This document shows positions 18,027 to 26,312 of a stretch of DNA of 64,000 nucleotides, one piece after another. The notes under the pieces were generated by a model. The model was given only the letters and a program-made list of their open reading frames with translations. It did no database searches and was not told the DNA's origin. This DNA is from Edaphobacter acidisoli (GTDB lineage: Bacteria; Acidobacteriota; Terriglobia; Terriglobales; Acidobacteriaceae). Numbering within the stretch: the stretch's first letter is position 1; the number at the start of each line of letters is the position of its first letter. The translations under genes and the position numbers were made by a program. Where the stretch lies: assembly GCF_014642855.1 (NCBI RefSeq), contig NZ_BMJB01000001.1, positions 1,922,001 through 1,986,000 of the forward strand. Reading direction: 5' to 3'.

Positions 18027-18590
18027 ATGAAGTCCTTCGTGGTCTCGGCTCTCGCGTTCATACTCGCTTCAACCGCACTTGCTCAGCATCAGACTTTCAC
18101 AGTCAACCCCGATGCCAGTCAAGTCAAGATGACACTCGGTACAACTCACGAGGTCGTCAACGGCACGTTTCATATCCAATCGGGATCGATTGAGTTTGAC
18201 CGCAATGCTCCTAAACTATCTGGTTCGGTGGTCGTACTGGCAGGCAGCGGGAAGACTGGTAACGGCATCCGCGACAAGAAGATGAACAAGGACATTCTCA
18301 AGGCGGATCAATACACCACCGTATCCTTTGCGCCTAAGACCTACGCCGGGACGATCGCGCCTTCCGGCGACTCAACAATTCAGGTGAGCGGAGTGTTCAC
18401 CATACTTGGCAATCCTCACGACCTGACGATTCCGATGCAGATTCAGATGGATGGCGCCAAGGTAATCGTTAAAGCGCAATTCTCGGTTCCCTATGTTCAG
18501 TGGGGTCTCAAAAATCCAAGCTTTATGTTCTGGAAAGCTGAGAATGATGTTGCGATCGATCTAAATCTCGTTGGCCGAATTTCCAACTGA
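18027..18590 (+). CDS. YceI-family periplasmic lipid-binding protein
   Basis: A 187-residue protein with a signal peptide (VVSALAFILASTALAQ) and a YceI lipocalin-like barrel. Visible family features are the opening strand FTVNPDASQVKMTLGTTHEVVNG and the late DLTIPMQIQMDG and VPYVQWGLKNPS stretches. The ATG at 18027 has AAGGAG 7 bases upstream; the open frame before it is not needed. YceI proteins bind polyisoprenoids or other amphiphiles in a hydrophobic pocket. Here it follows an FAD enzyme and a polyketide synthase cluster, so carrying the cluster's lipid product outside the inner membrane is a reasonable but untested idea. Confidence 0.9.
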   Translation: MKSFVVSALAFILASTALAQHQTFTVNPDASQVKMTLGTTHEVVNGTFHIQSGSIEFDRNAPKLSGSVVVLAGSGKTGNGIRDKKMNKDILKADQYTTVSFAPKTYAGTIAPSGDSTIQVSGVFTILGNPHDLTIPMQIQMDGAKVIVKAQFSVPYVQWGLKNPSFMFWKAENDVAIDLNLVGRISN

Positions 18591-18639
18591 CCATCGAACA
18601 GAAGCAAAGTACCATGTTTCCGGAAGAATTCCGCTAGCC

Positions 18640-19833
18640 TCAATGTTGTTCAGAGTCATCCTGAGATTGGGCCCATGCAAGGTTGAATCGCAGAATGGTA
18701 ACGCTATTAGCCTTGTCTCCCGACTTGAACGCACCTTCGTAAATAACGTAGATCATCTTATCGGGTGCAACCGCAATATCACTGTAGCCAGCACTGCCCT
18801 CATGGAGAAGCCGTGAAGCTGGCCACGTTCCACCACCATTCTCGCTCATCTTCAACACAAGATTGCGCCGGAGGCCATGACTGCGAGAAGAACGGCCTAC
18901 GAGCGATTGGCTATCGGGGTTGGTAAAGAGCATAAGGTTGCGTCCGCTCGTCGGGTCCTTGCCATACCGAACGATGGCGGCGGCACAAATAGGATCGTAG
19001 AGATGCTTGTCGAAATGTGGCGCGGTCCAATGGCTGATGCCGTCCGGGCTGATGGCTACAGCGCGAAGCATCTGTTTTCCGCCTGAGCGGATATTGGCCA
19101 TGATATTTCCGTCGGCCAGTTGCACCACCTGCATCTCGTTAGGGTTGGGCAAATCCGGCGAATTGACCGCGATAATTTCGCCGTGATGCCACGTCCTGCC
19201 ATCATTGTCGCTGTAGAGCGTTGTGATGGCCGTGGGAGAATGCCTGCGTCTGCCGTTGCCGATCGAGCCTCCCTCCGCCATCCACACGGGAACAAGGAGC
19301 CTTCCGTTGCGCAACTGAATGGCATGACCCGGGCCAAGAGCAACCACAGTCCAGTCAAACTTCGCCCTAATCCCCACGAGCGCGGACGTAATGTCGGTAG
19401 GCCGGGTGAAGCTCTTCCCGTCATCGTCGCTGCGCATATAGAAAACCTGGGCATAATTGTGCTGGTAGAGAAGGTGGATGACACCTCGCCTGCGATCGGC
19501 AATCGCGACAGGGTTGTCGGTGACTCCGTGACTGTTGCCTGCAACCCTGTAGGCTCGGCTCCAGGTACTCCCGTCATCGTCGCTGCGACGGAAAAAAATG
19601 TCGCTGTCAGACCAATCCCCGTCTTTGAGAAACCGTCGCCCCACCGCATACGCCAGGATGGTTCCGCGCGCCGTGGCGACGACGCCGGGAATGCGAAAGG
19701 TTTCGTACCCATCCGTGCCGGCCTTCCACAGCAGTGTCTGGGACCACTGCGGAGAGGATGCGGCAACGGAAGGATACGCAAGCAGAACCAGAGACAACGC
19801 ACAAACAATCGCAAAACGTATACGAGATATCAT
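18640..19833 (-). CDS. Exo-alpha-sialidase (BNR/Asp-box) of the sialic-acid locus
   Basis: About 397 residues with a signal peptide (IRFAIVCALSLVLLAYPSVAAS). It has the FRIP motif (YETFRIPGVVATARGTILAY) and Asp boxes (SDDDGSTW, SDDDGKSF, SDNDGRTW, SENGGGTW). The domain layout matches the sialidase at 0.9-2.0 kb, but the two are clearly different sequences. The ATG at 19833 lies 17 bases after the stop of the receptor gene, and GAAGAGGA precedes it, so the two are co-transcribed. It should release sialic acid that is taken up and cleaved by the neighbouring lyase. As with other BNR enzymes, specificity is inferred from context. Confidence 0.87.
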   Translation of the reverse strand: MISRIRFAIVCALSLVLLAYPSVAASSPQWSQTLLWKAGTDGYETFRIPGVVATARGTILAYAVGRRFLKDGDWSDSDIFFRRSDDDGSTWSRAYRVAGNSHGVTDNPVAIADRRRGVIHLLYQHNYAQVFYMRSDDDGKSFTRPTDITSALVGIRAKFDWTVVALGPGHAIQLRNGRLLVPVWMAEGGSIGNGRRRHSPTAITTLYSDNDGRTWHHGEIIAVNSPDLPNPNEMQVVQLADGNIMANIRSGGKQMLRAVAISPDGISHWTAPHFDKHLYDPICAAAIVRYGKDPTSGRNLMLFTNPDSQSLVGRSSRSHGLRRNLVLKMSENGGGTWPASRLLHEGSAGYSDIAVAPDKMIYVIYEGAFKSGDKANSVTILRFNLAWAQSQDDSEQH

Positions 19834-19849
19834 GTTCCTCTTCACCCTG

Positions 19850-22800
19850 CTAAAAGTGGATCTTTCCTGAAAACTGAAGGATGCGGTTGGCCTGCGCCGA
19901 TTGAATTTCACCAAAGGTAGAAGCGTTCATTCCCAGCGAGGATGGGCTATTAAAGTTGACGTGGTTGAGCATGTTGAAGGCATCCATACGCAACTCGAAA
20001 CGCCAGCGCTCTGTGAAAGGAAAAATTCTGGCAACGGAGGCATCAAGATCAAAGTACCCAGGTCCTTTGAATGCGTTCCGCTGGAGATTACCGAAGGTCC
20101 CAGCCGCGTTTTCCGAAAATGCCAGCGCATTCAGATAAACATGCTTTGAATCAGCATAGTGGTAGGTACTCTTCTCATAGACGATCAGAGGGTTGGCCAT
20201 GTTCGGCCTGTCTAGCCCAACGCCAGTGAGTGAGTTGTCCACGCCAGAGGTCACGTTAATTGATCCGCCCGAAGTGATGCGCGCAAGCGGTGCAACCTTC
20301 CAGTCGGCAAGAAGCAAGTGCAACAGATGATTTCCGCCGTAGGTGCTGGTGGCAATCACAGAGCCGTTGAATACGTGACGCACGTCTTGATTGCAGTTGC
20401 CACGGTCCTCGGCAAGATTGTTGGGATTCATGTAGGTCGGGCCGGTGAGCTCGATATTGAAATCGCTCTCGCTGATGCAGTGCGACCATGTGTAGTTGAG
20501 CCGTAACGAAAAGTTGTGGCTGTAGCGGTGATTGAGCGATGCCAGCAGTCCGTTATAGCTCGCGTTGGCCTCGTCGTTGGTGGTAGGCATGGAGCCGTAG
20601 TACGCGCCCTGAACAGGATTGGCGAGCGTGAGCACGCGGCGGCTCTGTGTGTTGGTCGTCGTAGAACATGCCGATTTGCCACAGGTCCCCGGAATGTAGA
20701 CGCCAGGATTGGTCTCCTGCCCCGCCCATAGGTGGGTTGTCTTGTTGCCGATATAGCTCAGCGAGAACAGCCAGTTACTTGAGAACTGGTGCTCGAAGTT
20801 CGCATTCCACTGGCTGATGTACGTAGGCTTAAGATGCGTAGGCAGGGTTACATAGAGCGCCGACGTGGGAAATGCGATGTTGGCGCTGGGACGCGCAATA
20901 GGAAAGGGATTGCCGCCAGGATAGTTGGCCCAGGGGTTGTCGAATGAACCAGGATTTGTGTTGTCCACCTCGTCGGTGAAAGGCGGGTTGGATTGAACGC
21001 GCTCGTCATAGTACTGCTCGATGTTGTCGTAGAGCATGCCGTAGCCGAGGCGAAAGACATCCTGCCCGCCGCGCGGCGAGAGAACAAGCCCCAGACGCGG
21101 AGAGAAACCCATCCAATCTGAATGAACGAAGCTCTTCAAAACTCCGCGGTCACCGTAGTAGAAGCTACCCGCCGGCGCGTTGACGAAGACACTGCTGTGG
21201 ATTCCAGCGTCAAAGGCAGCGCGATCAAAAAGGCTGCCTCGTCCGAAGTAATCCTGCGGAAAGATATGCGGCTCCCAGCGAAGGCCTCCAGTGATTGTCA
21301 ATTTCGGAGAGATACGGAAGGTGTCTTGCGCATAGATACCAGGAAGCGTCTGCCTGTTTGCCGTTCCCTGCTGCGCGCTCTGGGAAAATTCGCTGAGCTT
21401 GCCGAGCATGAAGTCGGACATATTATCGCCGCTGAAGGAAGCGCCGAAGGTATAGCTCCCGTCCAACAGGTAGTTGTTCTCCTGGTTGAGCTGAATACGC
21501 ATGACGCTGCCGCCGATATCAATCTGATGGCGGCCGCGTGACATGGAGAGATCGTCGGAGAACTCGAAGGTATTGTCGTTGAACTTGCCCTGCGCACAGG
21601 AAGAACAGCTCATGCTGAAGTTACCCGGCACCGAGAGGCGCAACGAGTTCTTCTCAAGCGAGTAGATGTTACTGCCGATCGCAGGGCCATTGATACCCTC
21701 AGCCGCAGGCAGACGGTTGTCGCGACGCCGTGTGAAGCCGCCGTGCATCACATTGAGTGTGCTGCTATTGATCACCAGCGTGTGACCGACCGTGAGTGTC
21801 TGCGCCCGCTCCTGATTGCCCGACTGCGTAGTGACGAGAAGATTGTGAGGAATGAAGGTTGCTGGAACCCCATAATCGTCGATGAAGTAACGCACAAAGG
21901 CTGACTGGCGCGGGCTAATAGTCCAATCGACGCGGCCAATGCTCTGCCACTCATCGCTGTTGTTCAGGATTCCATACTTGACGTTGCCGCAGGAGTCAGC
22001 CGCCGCAGGAAGATAGTCCAGCAGCTTCAGTGTGGATGAGTTGTACTCGGAAACAGGAATCTGGTTATTCGGATAGGGCAGGCCGGTTGAGGGGTCTTTC
22101 AACTGCCGCGCCTTCCCCGAAGACACGCAAGAGGCCGACTCATAAGTGGACCAGTCGCCCGCAATCATCGCCGGGGTTGGGACCTTGGCCGAAGTAGAGA
22201 CAGCTTGCTGTACGTTATGCGTCCCCTGGTAACCACCGAAGAAGAACAGGCGATTGTGCAGAATAGGGCCACCGATCGTGCCACCATACTGGTTACGGTG
22301 CAGCGTGTCTTTGACGGAGAAATACCCGAGAGCGTTGAAGATGTTGTTTCTCCAGTACTCTAAGAGGACTCCGTGGAAATCATTCGTGCCAGAGAGTGTC
22401 ACGGCGTTGACGGCTCCGCCAGGGTGGGTTCCATACTGCGCGGGCAGAGCGCTGGTGGAGACGCTGAACTCGCGCAGCGCGTCAGGAAATGGAAATGGCA
22501 GATTCACATTTGAGAACGGATCGTTGTTGTCGCTGCCATCGAGCATGTAGTTCAGCCCGTTGCCCTGTCCGCCAGCAAGCGAGATCGACTGCGAGCTGAA
22601 GAATTGCTTGCTGCCGGTCAGGTCTCCTCCTGTCGTGTTGACCGATGCGCCGGCAATGAGAACGAGCTGTGTAGCGAGCCGGCCATTCAGTGGCAGGTCG
22701 TTGATCTCCTGCGTATTAATGACCGAAGAGATGGCCGTATTATTCGTCTCGACCATCTGGGCGTTCGACTGCACCACGATGGCCTGAGCGGAAGATCCCA

Positions 22801-23140
22801 TCGACAGCACCACAGCAATTGAAGCCGAATTGCCAACCTGGAGAGTAATGCCGGTCTGTTCGTAATCCTTGAAGCCCTTCATCCTCACATCCAGACGGTA
22901 CGGTCCTACTGGAAGGTTGGGCAGGGCAAACTGGCCGGCTTTGTTGGACGTAGTGGCACGGGCTGCTCCCGTTTCGGTGTTGGTGGCAGTGATGGCCGCC
23001 CCAGGAACGAGCGCGCCCGATGGATCGGCGACCGTGCCATCCAACTCCGCAGCGGCAATGGCCTGGGCAGACGCGAGCGTGGAGCACTGGACGGCAAAGA
23101 AGACACAGAGCGATAGAAGAACGGTTGCGACAAACTTCAT
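19850..23140 (-). CDS. Oar-like TonB-dependent receptor of the sialic-acid locus
   Basis: A 1096-residue outer-membrane receptor with a signal peptide (ending near LASAQA), a carboxypeptidase-regulatory-like domain (DGTVADPSGALVPGAAITATN), a plug (NDLPLNGRLATQLVLIAG, NYMLDGSDNNDP) and a long barrel ending FSGKIHF with a terminal aromatic. It belongs to the same class as the receptor at 6.8-10.3 kb, but with different extracellular regions. It sits between a GntR regulator and a sialidase, so sialylated glycans or free sialic acid are the likely ligands. GAGG precedes the ATG. A 13-bp sequence at 23202-23214 upstream is repeated before the lyase and transporter genes. Confidence 0.92.
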   Translation of the reverse strand: MKFVATVLLSLCVFFAVQCSTLASAQAIAAAELDGTVADPSGALVPGAAITATNTETGAARATTSNKAGQFALPNLPVGPYRLDVRMKGFKDYEQTGITLQVGNSASIAVVLSMGSSAQAIVVQSNAQMVETNNTAISSVINTQEINDLPLNGRLATQLVLIAGASVNTTGGDLTGSKQFFSSQSISLAGGQGNGLNYMLDGSDNNDPFSNVNLPFPFPDALREFSVSTSALPAQYGTHPGGAVNAVTLSGTNDFHGVLLEYWRNNIFNALGYFSVKDTLHRNQYGGTIGGPILHNRLFFFGGYQGTHNVQQAVSTSAKVPTPAMIAGDWSTYESASCVSSGKARQLKDPSTGLPYPNNQIPVSEYNSSTLKLLDYLPAAADSCGNVKYGILNNSDEWQSIGRVDWTISPRQSAFVRYFIDDYGVPATFIPHNLLVTTQSGNQERAQTLTVGHTLVINSSTLNVMHGGFTRRRDNRLPAAEGINGPAIGSNIYSLEKNSLRLSVPGNFSMSCSSCAQGKFNDNTFEFSDDLSMSRGRHQIDIGGSVMRIQLNQENNYLLDGSYTFGASFSGDNMSDFMLGKLSEFSQSAQQGTANRQTLPGIYAQDTFRISPKLTITGGLRWEPHIFPQDYFGRGSLFDRAAFDAGIHSSVFVNAPAGSFYYGDRGVLKSFVHSDWMGFSPRLGLVLSPRGGQDVFRLGYGMLYDNIEQYYDERVQSNPPFTDEVDNTNPGSFDNPWANYPGGNPFPIARPSANIAFPTSALYVTLPTHLKPTYISQWNANFEHQFSSNWLFSLSYIGNKTTHLWAGQETNPGVYIPGTCGKSACSTTTNTQSRRVLTLANPVQGAYYGSMPTTNDEANASYNGLLASLNHRYSHNFSLRLNYTWSHCISESDFNIELTGPTYMNPNNLAEDRGNCNQDVRHVFNGSVIATSTYGGNHLLHLLLADWKVAPLARITSGGSINVTSGVDNSLTGVGLDRPNMANPLIVYEKSTYHYADSKHVYLNALAFSENAAGTFGNLQRNAFKGPGYFDLDASVARIFPFTERWRFELRMDAFNMLNHVNFNSPSSLGMNASTFGEIQSAQANRILQFSGKIHF

Positions 23141-23201
23141 TTTTGACCTCGGAAGGCCCCATAGTGCATGGCATGGAATTTGGGGCGAATCAAACTTTAT
23201 G

Positions 23202-23214
23202 GATAATTGATAAT
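23202..23214. promoter_or_regulatory. Shared 13-mer, candidate GntR-type operator (receptor promoter)
   Basis: GATAATTGATAAT lies 62 bases upstream of the receptor start and is identical to the sequence at 24961-24973. Both copies sit in promoter positions of the same locus, which encodes a GntR/FCD regulator. Confidence 0.6.
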
Positions 23215-23316
23215 CGTTAGTATGTTTGTCAACAAAAAATTTCCCGGCCCCTGCTTTTTACGGAGATACAGAGACACGTCCTCGCGAAAAAAGCGGCTGG
23301 ATGTGCTGGAGGGCAG

Positions 23317-23982
23317 CTACTCGGCGATTGAAGGGGGGATGACGGCGTCCGGCACAAGATGTTCATCGACACCCTGGCGGATGGTCTTGGCATTCTTAGA
23401 GAGCAGCGCTGAGAGCAGCTTTTTGTGCGAGCGCACAGCAGATTTCATGGTCTCGCCGGCCGCGTGACGCTTGAGGCTGACAAACGCATACACCGCAATG
23501 CAAAGGTGCTCCAGAGTCTTTTCGAGCACTTCATTGCCAGAGGCCTTCCAGACGGTTCGATGAAAGTTGAAGTCCTCATCTGCCACGGCAAAGTGATCGT
23601 TCTTCGCTGCGGCCTCTTCCATGCGGCGGATGTGCGCCCGCAACGTGGTCTCGATATCAGGAGTAATCCGGCTACCTGCAAGCTGAAACGCCATATGCTC
23701 CAGATGGCGGCGGACCGCCATCATCTGCTCGATCTCGACACGCGTCAGCTTCGTCACGGTCGTGCCACGATCGGGCACGCGCACAACCAGTCCAAGATGC
23801 TCCAGTTGCAGGAGCGCTTCACGCACGGGAACCTGGCTGACATTCAACTGCTTGGCAAGGTGTGCTTCACGCAAGGCCGTCCCGGGAGCGAGGTCGCCTG
23901 ACCAGATCGCGCTGCGCAGCCTCTCAAAGACCTCGCGTGATTTACTGAGGGCCCGGACTGGGGTCAGATCGTGTGTGGCCAC
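23317..23982 (-). CDS. GntR-family (FadR/FCD subfamily) regulator of the sialic-acid locus
   Basis: About 221 residues with an N-terminal winged helix-turn-helix (REVFERLRSAIWSGDLAPGT, then LAKQLNVSQVPVREALLQLE) and a C-terminal all-helical FCD effector domain with metal-ligand positions (DEDFNFHRTVW, SHKKLLSAL). NanR-type regulators of sialic-acid genes belong to this subfamily. I chose the GTG at 23982 because TAGGAT lies 7 bases upstream; a TTG at 24018 gives 12 more residues but has no ribosome site. It lies directly downstream of the lyase gene. The repeated 13-mer in this locus is its likely target. The effector may be a sialic acid, which is inferred. Confidence 0.87.
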   Translation of the reverse strand: MATHDLTPVRALSKSREVFERLRSAIWSGDLAPGTALREAHLAKQLNVSQVPVREALLQLEHLGLVVRVPDRGTTVTKLTRVEIEQMMAVRRHLEHMAFQLAGSRITPDIETTLRAHIRRMEEAAAKNDHFAVADEDFNFHRTVWKASGNEVLEKTLEHLCIAVYAFVSLKRHAAGETMKSAVRSHKKLLSALLSKNAKTIRQGVDEHLVPDAVIPPSIAE

Positions 23983-24020
23983 GCGCTTTATCCTACCGAA
24001 AGAAGAATGGTGAGGCAATA

Positions 24021-24944
24021 TTATCGAGGATTGATCAGCGCTCCCGCTGTGCCCAGGCTCAGAATCGTTGCAATCTCACGAGACACATTGCGATCCAGGT
24101 CCGCGAGCAGGGCCACTCGTTGCGACTCGGGAAGAAGTTCCTCTCCACTCATCATAGGGCCGCAGTTGAAGCCCTTCTCCTTCATCACGGCACGAAGCGC
24201 CGGGAAGAACGGATAGTTAAGCAGAGTGGTGATGACGTCGTTGATCTGGGTCTGCCAGCGACGTGCAGTCTCCCATTCGGCCGCCATCGCCGCACGGTAG
24301 AGGCTTAGGTAGGCCTCAGGCATGATGTTGTACGTGGAGCCGATACCGCCCTGAGCCCCCATAAGAAGTCCTGCGGCAAGGGCTTCGTCGTATCCGTTGA
24401 AGACAAGGTTGCCGCGCTTGATGAGTCGCTGCATCAGGTAGAAGTTGAAGTCAGTAAATTTAACACCGAGTACATTCGGAAGATCGCAGATCTCGAGCAG
24501 TTGCTCGGGATCGGAGAAGGCATGAGGAGACGCTTTGGGAAAATAATAGAGAATCAAAGGCAGTGGAGAGCCTGCGGCCAGCTCGGCATAGTAGGCGCCA
24601 ATCGCAGCAGCATCTCCCTTCGGAGGAAGACTGCTGACGGCGTCGGCTCCGTGCCGCGCGGCGTGCTCGGCAAGCATCAAAGCATCCTTGATCGTAGAAG
24701 CCCCGACATGGACCAGAAGCCGCTTGCCCGGCGTGAGGCAACGAGCCAGCGTTTCGACCAATGCCCTGCGTTCATCGAGTGCAAGGTGCAGTCCCTCCCC
24801 GGTCGTACCCGCAACGTAAACTCCGTCAAAACCAGCGCGCAGCAGGGAGTGAAGCATCGGCTCGGCAACGGCAGGATTAAACTTCCTGTCTGGAGTCAGT
24901 GGAGTCAGGAAGGCGGAGTAGAGACCAGCGAGTGCAGTGTTCAA
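24021..24944 (-). CDS. nanA: N-acetylneuraminate lyase-like aldolase (DHDPS/NAL superfamily)
   Basis: A 307-residue class I aldolase. The substrate-carboxylate loop is GTTGEG (residues 46-51), the catalytic tyrosine is in LYYFP (Y134), and the Schiff-base lysine is K162 in GVKFTD. The stretches FTDFNFYLMQRL and NGYDEALAAG and the GSTYNIMP motif are more typical of N-acetylneuraminate lyase than of dihydrodipicolinate synthase. It should split sialic acid into N-acetylmannosamine and pyruvate. The start is a TTG at 24944 with GAGGGG 5 bases upstream. Sialidase, receptor, GntR regulator and transporter genes around it support the assignment. No nanE, nanK or nanM gene is in the window. Confidence 0.82.
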   Translation of the reverse strand: MNTALAGLYSAFLTPLTPDRKFNPAVAEPMLHSLLRAGFDGVYVAGTTGEGLHLALDERRALVETLARCLTPGKRLLVHVGASTIKDALMLAEHAARHGADAVSSLPPKGDAAAIGAYYAELAAGSPLPLILYYFPKASPHAFSDPEQLLEICDLPNVLGVKFTDFNFYLMQRLIKRGNLVFNGYDEALAAGLLMGAQGGIGSTYNIMPEAYLSLYRAAMAAEWETARRWQTQINDVITTLLNYPFFPALRAVMKEKGFNCGPMMSGEELLPESQRVALLADLDRNVSREIATILSLGTAGALINPR

Positions 24945-24949
24945 AAGAA

Positions 24950-24955
24950 CCCCTC
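24950..24955 (-). promoter_or_regulatory. Ribosome-binding site deciding a TTG start
   Basis: GAGGGG on the minus strand lies 5 bases before the TTG at 24944 of the lyase gene. No ATG or GTG further in gives a full aldolase N terminus. Confidence 0.55.
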
Positions 24956-24960
24956 AAAAC

Positions 24961-24979
24961 GATAATTGATAATGTATCA
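24961..24979. promoter_or_regulatory. Shared 13-mer and palindrome between lyase and transporter genes
   Basis: Positions 24961-24973 read GATAATTGATAAT, identical to 23202-23214. Overlapping it, 24967-24979 is a perfect inverted repeat TGATA-ATG-TATCA. The site lies in the 42-base space between two divergent starts, so one bound regulator could control both genes. Confidence 0.6.
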
Positions 24980-24986
24980 TGAGCCG

Positions 24987-26231
24987 ATGTTCCATTCGTC
25001 AAAAAAAATTTCATCCTCGAACGCCTATGCATGGATCGTCGTCCTCCTGCTGACGCTGGTCTGGATGTTGAATTACCTGGACCGGCAGGTATTGTTCTCC
25101 GTCTTTCCTCTGCTGGAAAAGGAGCTTCACATCTCCACTTTCCAGCTTGGACTGCTGGGAACGTCGTTTCTCTGGGTGTATGCATTCAGCAGTCCGATCG
25201 CGGGCTACCTTGCAGACCGGATTGGCAGCAAGCGGATGATCTGCGCAAGTCTTTTAGTTTGGTCCGCCGTCACGCTGGCAACAGGACATGCCCGCTCGTT
25301 CGAGCGGCTCCTATGGCTGCGCTCCCTGATGGGCATCAGCGAAGCCTGCTATCTTCCGGCGGGACTCGCACTGATCGCCGCGTTTCACAGCCAGCGAACC
25401 CGGGCGAAGGCCATCAGTCTGCATTACAGCGGAACCTACATCGGAACCGTGTTGGGCGGCACGCTCGGAGGCCTTCTTGCGGCCTATTACGGCTGGCGGT
25501 CAGTCTTTGGCATCTTCGGTGCAGTTGGCTGCGCCTACGCGATCGTGCTGCTCCTCGTGCTGCGCGACAAAGCTCCAGTAGAAGAAAAGCCTGTGGCAGC
25601 ACAACGGCACGTGCGTGAGATCGTCATAGAGATCCTCACCACTCCCGGCTACCGCAAACTGCTCATCGTGTTCGCGATTGCTTCGGTCTGCGACTGGGCG
25701 ATTTATACCTGGATGCCGTTTTACCTGTACGAGAGCTTTCACTTCTCGCTGGCGAAAGCGGGCTTTGCCGCAACGTTCTACATGAAGGCAGGAGGCTTCG
25801 CAGGGCTACTCGTGGGCGGCTTCCTCGGCGATGCATGGTTTCGCTTCTCCAGGTCGGGCTATGTCTTCACCCAGACAGCAGGTTTGCTGATCGCGGCTCC
25901 ATTCCTTGTACTGAGCGGGATCACGCGGGTTCCTGCCATGCTGTACGTGGGAATGGTTCTCTTCGGACTCGGCAAAGGGATGTACGACGGAAACACGATG
26001 CCCGTGCTGTGTGAAGGAGTGGACCCGCACAGGCGCGCAACAGCGTTCGGCATCCTCAACTTTGCGGGAACATTCTGCGGCGGCATCGTCGCAGCCGGCG
26101 CAGGCGCTTTAAAGAGCCACATTGGCCTGGGACCTATCTTCGGAATCTGTGGCGGACTCCTGCTGGTGGGCGCGCTCATTACCTTCCGCATACGAATGGA
26201 GCGCAGACCAGTCACCGGGATGGGGGTATAA
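24987..26231 (+). CDS. MFS transporter, probable sialic-acid or sugar-acid importer
   Basis: About 414 residues with twelve predicted membrane segments (first WIVVLLLTLVWMLNYLDRQV). The loop 2-3 signature is G-Y-L-A-D-R-I-G-S-K-R and the later halves repeat the MFS pattern. The NYLDRQVL start is typical of the anion:cation symporter group, which includes hexuronate and sialate carriers. The ATG at 24987 is preferred; upstream in-frame starts at 24966 and 24972 fall within the palindromic site. It is divergent from the lyase gene with only 42 bases between. The position suggests sialic-acid uptake across the inner membrane. The substrate is inferred from context only. Confidence 0.85.
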   Translation: MFHSSKKISSSNAYAWIVVLLLTLVWMLNYLDRQVLFSVFPLLEKELHISTFQLGLLGTSFLWVYAFSSPIAGYLADRIGSKRMICASLLVWSAVTLATGHARSFERLLWLRSLMGISEACYLPAGLALIAAFHSQRTRAKAISLHYSGTYIGTVLGGTLGGLLAAYYGWRSVFGIFGAVGCAYAIVLLLVLRDKAPVEEKPVAAQRHVREIVIEILTTPGYRKLLIVFAIASVCDWAIYTWMPFYLYESFHFSLAKAGFAATFYMKAGGFAGLLVGGFLGDAWFRFSRSGYVFTQTAGLLIAAPFLVLSGITRVPAMLYVGMVLFGLGKGMYDGNTMPVLCEGVDPHRRATAFGILNFAGTFCGGIVAAGAGALKSHIGLGPIFGICGGLLLVGALITFRIRMERRPVTGMGV

Positions 26232-26312
26232 CACTTGACGGCCCAGTGGCTCGCAAGTGCGAGCAGACATGGTGCGTCTCGGCACGGCAATGAAGGAGTG
26301 TGCCTCTATTCT

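Noticed and set aside
24021..24944. Aldolase read as dihydrodipicolinate synthase (dapA)
   Set aside because: The region after the Schiff-base lysine (GVKFTDFNFY) and the GSTYN motif match N-acetylneuraminate lyase, and the neighbours are sialic-acid genes, not lysine genes.
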